Origin: Pseudotabrizicola sp051200875
GTDB lineage: Bacteria; Pseudomonadota; Alphaproteobacteria; Rhodobacterales; Rhodobacteraceae
DNA: 64,000 bases
Direction of reading: 5' to 3'
Assembly: GCF_051200875.1 (NCBI RefSeq)
Contig: NZ_CP195191.1
Span: forward strand, 1,612,001 to 1,676,000
Positions 59,708 to 64,000 of the stretch are shown one piece after another. The position numbers were made by a program, and so were the translations under genes. The first letter of the stretch is position 1, and every line of letters starts with the position of its first letter. The notes under the pieces were generated by a model. The model did no database searches, was not told the origin of the DNA, and was given only the letters and a program-made list of their open reading frames with translations.

Positions 59708-61021
59708 ATGAACATGCAACCTACGGCCAATGTAACCGCCCCGCCGATGCCAAAGACTTTGGCAGAGACGGGCCTGTCTGTCGTCATGATGCGAGACATT
59801 CTGCTGAAATCCATGTTCCGCATGAATGTCGATCTGGTCTCGGATCTGGCGCGAGTGATCAGCTTGTCGGTTCCCTTGACACAGGAATTGATCGACATGG
59901 CGCGCGGCCAAAAACTTGTCGAGGCGACCGGTACGCTGCACGCGACATCCGGCAACGAAATGGGCTACCAACTGACCGACAGCGGCAAGGCTCGGGCTTT
60001 GGATGCGCTTTCCCAATCCGAATATTACGGCGCAATGCCCGTGCCGCTGGAACATTATGGCAAGCAAATGAAGCGCCAGTCGGTGCGAGACATCAAGCTC
60101 ACGCGCGATCAGTTGGTGCGCGCGATGGGGCATTTGATTTTGCCACCAGATCTCCTTGGCCACCTCGGGCCTGCCGTGACATCCGGGCGGTCAATCCTGC
60201 TTTACGGCCCACCCGGCAACGGCAAGTCTTCGATTTCGAACGGAATTCGGGCGGCTATGGGGGACAAGATCTATATCCCCCGGGCGATCGAATATTCCGG
60301 ACAGGTGATCACGGTTTACGACCCGATTGTCCATTCGGCGGCTGAAGAGCAGACCGATGACCCGAACAGCTTGCGCCGGACGGGCAACCGCTTTGACCCG
60401 CGCTATGTCTATTGCGAAAGACCGACGGTCATTACCGGTGGTGAATTGACGCTGGACATGCTGGACCTGAAATACAACCCGGTGGCGCGGACGTATCAGG
60501 CCCCGTTGCAGCTGAAGGCGTCCGGTGGAATCTTCATCGTCGACGACCTTGGCCGTCAGGTGGAACCGCCGCAAAAGCTGGTCAACCGCTGGATCGTTCC
60601 GCTGGAAGAAAGCCGCGACATTCTCGCTCTGCAATCCGGCGAGAAATTCACCGTTCCTTTCGACACGCTCGTCATCTTTTCCACGAACTTCCATCCGAAC
60701 GAAATCTTCGACGGCGCGGCCCTTCGTCGTATCTTCTTCAAGATCAAGGTGGATGGCCCGACGCAAGAGATGTTCCTACGGATTTTTGCGATGGTCGCCC
60801 GGAAGAAGGGGATGCCGCTTGACGAAGGCGCGCTGCTGCATCTGCTAAAGACCAAATATCCAACCATCGACAACGTCTTCGCGAACTATCAACCGGTCTT
60901 CCTGATCGACCAGATGATATCCATCTGCGACTTCGAAGGCATTCCTTATCAGATGACGCCGGAGTTGATTGATCGGGCTTGGGCGAACATGTTCGTCAAA
61001 GATGAAAAGATCGCCAAGTAA
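59708..61021 (+). CDS. AAA ATPase at the end of the Tad locus
   Basis: The 437-aa protein has an N-terminal helical/winged region (about residues 20-100, with LARVISLSVPLTQELIDMARGQKLVEATG) and an AAA domain with Walker A ILLYGPPGNGKSSISNGI, Walker B GGIFIVDDLGRQVEPP, and sensor-1-like LVIFSTNFHP. Such ATPases are found next to Tad genes in Rhodobacterales, but a direct role in pilus assembly is not proved. It has its own 70-bp upstream gap. A double-hairpin element follows its stop. Confidence 0.83.
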   Translation: MNMQPTANVTAPPMPKTLAETGLSVVMMRDILLKSMFRMNVDLVSDLARVISLSVPLTQELIDMARGQKLVEATGTLHATSGNEMGYQLTDSGKARALDALSQSEYYGAMPVPLEHYGKQMKRQSVRDIKLTRDQLVRAMGHLILPPDLLGHLGPAVTSGRSILLYGPPGNGKSSISNGIRAAMGDKIYIPRAIEYSGQVITVYDPIVHSAAEEQTDDPNSLRRTGNRFDPRYVYCERPTVITGGELTLDMLDLKYNPVARTYQAPLQLKASGGIFIVDDLGRQVEPPQKLVNRWIVPLEESRDILALQSGEKFTVPFDTLVIFSTNFHPNEIFDGAALRRIFFKIKVDGPTQEMFLRIFAMVARKKGMPLDEGALLHLLKTKYPTIDNVFANYQPVFLIDQMISICDFEGIPYQMTPELIDRAWANMFVKDEKIAK

Positions 61022-61024
61022 CGC

Positions 61025-61069
61025 CAAATTCCTTGAAAGGAATTTGCAATTTTCTTCGAAGAAAATTGC
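61025..61069 (+). repeat. Double-hairpin intergenic element, copy C
   Basis: CAAATTCCTT (61025-61034), GA, AAGGAATTTG (61037-61046) form the first stem. The second is a perfect 24-bp palindrome at 61046-61069 (left arm GCAATTTTCTTC), sharing the G at 61046. It begins four bases after the AAA ATPase stop and ends five before the convergent 5-FCL stop. Compared with copies A and B, base changes occur in matched positions on both arms. Confidence 0.78.
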
Positions 61070-61073
61070 GGTC

Positions 61074-61628
61074 TTAGAACTGTCGCACGCCTTTTTCGGT
61101 CACAATCAGATCCAGTTTCTGATCCGTTGGCTCGATCGGCACTTGATCCAGTTCTTGCGCTGAAAAAGCGTAGCCGATTGCCAAGGTCGGTCGCTTGGCC
61201 CGAAGTCCTTCAAGTGTGCGGTCGTAAAACCCGCCGCCATAGCCCAGACGATACCCTCGCCCATCAAACCCCACCAATGGGACGATCAGGATTTCTGGCT
61301 CGATCCAAATCCCGTCTGCGGGAATAGCCGCGCCAAATTCGCCATCGATCATGGCACAGCCGGGCGACCATTCCCGAAAACGCAGCGCCTGCCCCACGCC
61401 GATGATCACGGGGACACCAACCGGCCCGTCATGGGCTGCCATTGCAGGAAGCGGATCGATTTCAGTCCGCATTGGCATGTAACCCGCCAAGGGAAGACCA
61501 CGATATTTCGACAGTACGTCCGCCAGGATTTCTGCGGCCTGCCCCTGCCCCGCCATACGTGCGGTCTTGCGCGCGGCAAAAGCCCGCTTGCGGGCGTCCG
61601 CTTTTTCTTTGGTCAAAGAAGCATCCAT
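61074..61628 (-). CDS. 5-formyltetrahydrofolate cyclo-ligase
   Basis: The enzyme turns 5-formyl-THF into 5,10-methenyl-THF with ATP. The 184-aa protein begins with the basic helix SLTKEKADARKRAFAARKTAR and ends with the family motif LVGFDGRGYRLGYGGGFYDRTLEGL. IWIEPEILIVPLVGF precedes it. The start overlaps the mgtE stop by 16 bp, so it is translated from the mgtE transcript. Confidence 0.92.
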   Translation of the reverse strand: MDASLTKEKADARKRAFAARKTARMAGQGQAAEILADVLSKYRGLPLAGYMPMRTEIDPLPAMAAHDGPVGVPVIIGVGQALRFREWSPGCAMIDGEFGAAIPADGIWIEPEILIVPLVGFDGRGYRLGYGGGFYDRTLEGLRAKRPTLAIGYAFSAQELDQVPIEPTDQKLDLIVTEKGVRQF

Positions 61629-62983
61629 GAGGCCAGCCCCAAGAAGGCGAAGAACCCGACCACATCCGTCACTGTCGTCACAAATGGGCCCGAGGCCAGC
61701 GCCGGGTCAATATTGAAGCGCTCCAGCAACATGGGGATCACAATGCCGCCCAAGGCTGCAGCCATCAAGGTGAGTAACATGGCAAGCCCGATCACAAGTG
61801 CCAGAACCGGCACGCCGAACCACAAAGTCGCCACGCCCGCCATCAAGACACCAAAGATCAGGCCATTGATCGCCCCCACCGCAACTTCGCGGCGAATAAC
61901 GCGCGGGGCGTTCTGCGCCGTTAGATCGCGCGTCGCAATGGCGCGAACGGCCACGGTCATCGACTGCGTCCCGGCATTTCCGCCCATGCTGGCAACAATC
62001 GGCATCAGAACCGCAAGTGCAACCATTTGATCAATGGTTTCGGCAAAAACCGAAATCACACCACTGGCGAGGATTGCCGTCAGCAAATTGACAAACAGCC
62101 ACAGCGCCCGTCCCTTGGCCGCTTCGATCACTGTATCCGACAGGCTGGCTTCGTCATGCACGCCGGCCATACGCAGCACGTCTTCTTCATGTTCTTCGTC
62201 CAGCACGTTCATGGCGTCGTCGATGGTGATGATACCGACAAGACGATCATTTTCATCCACAACCGGGCAGGAAATCAGGTGATACTGATTGAACAGATAG
62301 GCGACATCGGCCTCCGGTTCTGTTGCCTCGATGGTGCGAAAGCTGTCCTCGACAATCTCTTTCATCTTCACGTCACGCCGCGACGACAAGAGCCGCCCAA
62401 GCGTGACATAGGCGACGGGCTTCATCCGTGGATCGACGAGGATGACATGGTAGAACTGATCAGGCAGAAAATCGGCACTGCGCATGTGGTCGATCATCTC
62501 GCCCACGGTCCAATGCTCGGGCGCGACCACGACTTCGCGCTGCATCAAGCGCCCAGCCGAATATTCCGGATAAGACAGGGCGCGTTCGACCGCGACACGG
62601 TCAGCCGATTCCAAGGCCGACAGGATCACCGCCTGCGCAGGCGCTTCCAGATCTTCAAGAATGTCGACCACGTCATCGGTATCGAGGTCGCGCACAGCTT
62701 CGGCCACGACTTCCGGTGGCAGCGCGTCAATCACCTCTTCGCGAATCGCGTCCGAAATTTCCGACAGGATTTCGCCATCAATTTCAGGCGAATAGAGCGT
62801 CAGGAGTGCGTTTCGCTCTTCTTCCGAGACTTGTTCAAGAAGGTCGGCGATGTCAGCGGCGTGAAGGGGTTCAAGTAGTTCTGCCACAAGCGCGGCATCG
62901 CCTGCGTCAACGGCCTCCAGAACCGCTTCGACCCGGCGTGCGTCGAGACCTTCCTCGTCCTGTTCGATGATCTCTTCCGACAT
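61613..62983 (-). CDS. mgtE: Magnesium transporter MgtE
   Basis: MgtE is a Mg2+-selective channel. The 456-aa protein has an acidic N-terminal domain (about residues 1-130; VRDLDTDDVVDILEDLEAPAQ), two CBS domains (about 135-260; VGIITIDDAMNVLDEEHEED), a plug helix and five TM helices with MPIVASMGGNAGTQSMTVAVRA, the pore motif. The many acidic residues of the N and CBS parts form the Mg sensor. ATG 62983 is preceded by AGGGGAA. A 119-bp gap to the guanine deaminase gene holds both promoters. Confidence 0.94.
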   Translation of the reverse strand: MSEEIIEQDEEGLDARRVEAVLEAVDAGDAALVAELLEPLHAADIADLLEQVSEEERNALLTLYSPEIDGEILSEISDAIREEVIDALPPEVVAEAVRDLDTDDVVDILEDLEAPAQAVILSALESADRVAVERALSYPEYSAGRLMQREVVVAPEHWTVGEMIDHMRSADFLPDQFYHVILVDPRMKPVAYVTLGRLLSSRRDVKMKEIVEDSFRTIEATEPEADVAYLFNQYHLISCPVVDENDRLVGIITIDDAMNVLDEEHEEDVLRMAGVHDEASLSDTVIEAAKGRALWLFVNLLTAILASGVISVFAETIDQMVALAVLMPIVASMGGNAGTQSMTVAVRAIATRDLTAQNAPRVIRREVAVGAINGLIFGVLMAGVATLWFGVPVLALVIGLAMLLTLMAAALGGIVIPMLLERFNIDPALASGPFVTTVTDVVGFFAFLGLASWMLL

Positions 62984-63102
62984 TCTTTCCCCTCGATTAC
63001 CCGGACCTTAACGAAAGCTGTTTCGGGAAAACAGGGCATAGGGACAAATTTACCCCTGCGCCCGGAACCGATACACTCGCGACGACGGTCAGGAAAGGGC
63101 AG

Positions 63103-64000
63103 ATGATGAAACTGTTGAAAGGACGTGTGTTAAGCTATGTAGGTGATCCCTTCTTCGAGGGCGTCGCGGCGACACGTCTGGAGGAAGCCCTGGTCATTCA
63201 CGAGGGCAAGATTGTTGCGGTTGGCTGTTCTGATGACTTGTCGGCACGGTATCCTGCTGCCGAATCCCTTGATTATGGACAGGCCTTGATCTCTGCGGGT
63301 TTCGTTGATGCCCATGTGCATTATCCGCAAACAGCGATCATCGCGTCGTGGGGAAAGCGGCTGATCGACTGGCTGAACAGCTACACCTTTCCCGAAGAGA
63401 TGCGATTTTCGAACCTTTCTTATGCTGAAACCGTGGCCGAACGGTATTTGGATTTGACTATTTCGAACGGCACCACGTCGTTTTGCAGCTATTGCACCAT
63501 TCATCCCGAAAGCGTGGATGCGATCTTCTCTGCCGCGCGGAACCGAGGTGCCCGGATATGGGCCGGTAAAACCTGTATGGACAGAAATGCACCCGAAGGA
63601 CTGAGAGATTCGGCCCAGAGCGCGTATGAACAGTCTGGGCGACTACTGGAAAAATGGCATGGCAAGGGGCGCACGTCTTATGTCATCACGCCGCGCTTTT
63701 CGCCGACGTCAACCGAGGAACAGCTGGAGGCCTTGGGCCAGCTTTGGGCTGCGAACCCATCTTGTCTGATGCAGACCCATCTGTCTGAACAGACGGATGA
63801 GATTGAATGGGTAAAGTCCCTCTTTCCAACGGCACGCGATTATCTGGACACCTATGAGCGTCACGGGCTCCTTGGTACGGGCGGCCTTTACGGTCATGCA
63901 ATCTGGCTGACAGAGCGTGAAAAAGATCGGCTGAAGGAAGTAGATGCCAGCCTGATCCACTGTCCGACATCCAACACCTTTATCGGCTCTGGCCTTTTTG
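63103..64000 (+). CDS. guaD: Guanine deaminase, N-terminal part (runs off the window)
   Basis: The frame starts at ATG 63103 (or 63106), with AGGAAAGGGC upstream, and is open to the window end (299 codons). It encodes a metal-dependent amidohydrolase: AGFVDAHVHYPQTAIIASWG has the HxH zinc ligands, FPEEMRF and SNGTTSFCSYCTIHPES are guanine deaminase-like, and MQTHLSEQTDEIEWVKSLFP holds a further metal histidine with the family's HLSE block. The last seen part is LIHCPTSNTFIGSGLF, near the catalytic region. It converts guanine to xanthine. Divergent from mgtE. Confidence 0.92.
   Translation, partial: MMKLLKGRVLSYVGDPFFEGVAATRLEEALVIHEGKIVAVGCSDDLSARYPAAESLDYGQALISAGFVDAHVHYPQTAIIASWGKRLIDWLNSYTFPEEMRFSNLSYAETVAERYLDLTISNGTTSFCSYCTIHPESVDAIFSAARNRGARIWAGKTCMDRNAPEGLRDSAQSAYEQSGRLLEKWHGKGRTSYVITPRFSPTSTEEQLEALGQLWAANPSCLMQTHLSEQTDEIEWVKSLFPTARDYLDTYERHGLLGTGGLYGHAIWLTEREKDRLKEVDASLIHCPTSNTFIGSGLF

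Overview
The window looks like a chromosome segment from an alphaproteobacterium of the Rhodobacterales (Rhodobacteraceae/Paracoccaceae group). The evidence is a G+C-rich sequence, DUF4169, DUF2484 and DUF1476 (F1-ATPase zeta-type) proteins, an ftsW-murG-murC-DUF2484-murB-ddl-ftsQAZ-lpxC gene order, a split cobalamin-dependent methionine synthase, an alpha-type SspB and a Tad pilus locus with GAVTVDW-type pilins. I cannot fix the genus. No insertion sequence, phage, plasmid or CRISPR array is visible; nearly everything is core or housekeeping-like.

Layout. 1-11.3 kb: the end of ptsP, EcsC and GNAT proteins, a flavin reductase, adenine/MTA salvage (mtnP, apt), a chromate-resistance pair (rhodanese/ChrB-like protein plus ChrA), sspB, fumC with three small conserved proteins, a zinc alcohol dehydrogenase and purQ. 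11.3-18.5 kb: a DctB/DctD two-component system whose regulator lacks the sigma-54 GAFTGA loop, then rne with a 422-nt leader and a ccdA-type thiol transporter. 18.6-22.9 kb: an overlapping membrane alpha/beta-hydrolase and cytochrome P450 pair, purS-purC and the DUF1476 protein. 23-27 kb: the split methionine synthase locus (homocysteine methyltransferase, corrinoid protein, a 51-aa membrane protein, DUF1638), interrupted by a divergent radical SAM gene that carries a GTTC-N7-GTTC SOS box. 27-28.8 kb: a FAD oxidase and an NTF2-like protein.

28.8-42.7 kb, minus strand: recN, bamD, lpxC, ftsZ, ftsA, ftsQ, ddlB, murB, DUF2484, murC, murG and ftsW. This is the distal half of the dcw cluster plus envelope genes; transcription enters at ftsW, and the usual upstream half (mraZ to murD) is not next to it. 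42.8-47.7 kb: an ArsR/SRPBCC pair, tRNA-Leu(UAA), a candidate 23-aa membrane protein, and a 3-oxoacid CoA-transferase operon in which two SGNH-like genes (GSCFA and a relative) sit between the A and B subunit genes.

47.7-61 kb: a lytic transglycosylase, then a Tad/Flp pilus locus in the order pilin, pilin, cpaB, cpaC, ompA-like, cpaE, cpaF, tadB, tadC, tadD, tadD, cpaA, AAA ATPase. Internal terminators divide it into at least four transcription units. One tadD gene appears to need an ATC or CTG start codon. The minor pilins TadE/F/G are not in the window. 61-64 kb: 5-formyl-THF cyclo-ligase, mgtE and the 5' part of a guanine deaminase gene that runs off the end.

The most unusual non-coding signal is an oriented double-hairpin element of about 45 bp, present three times (9154-9199, 24058-24101, 61025-61069). 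Its stem sequences differ between copies but keep base pairing through compensating changes.
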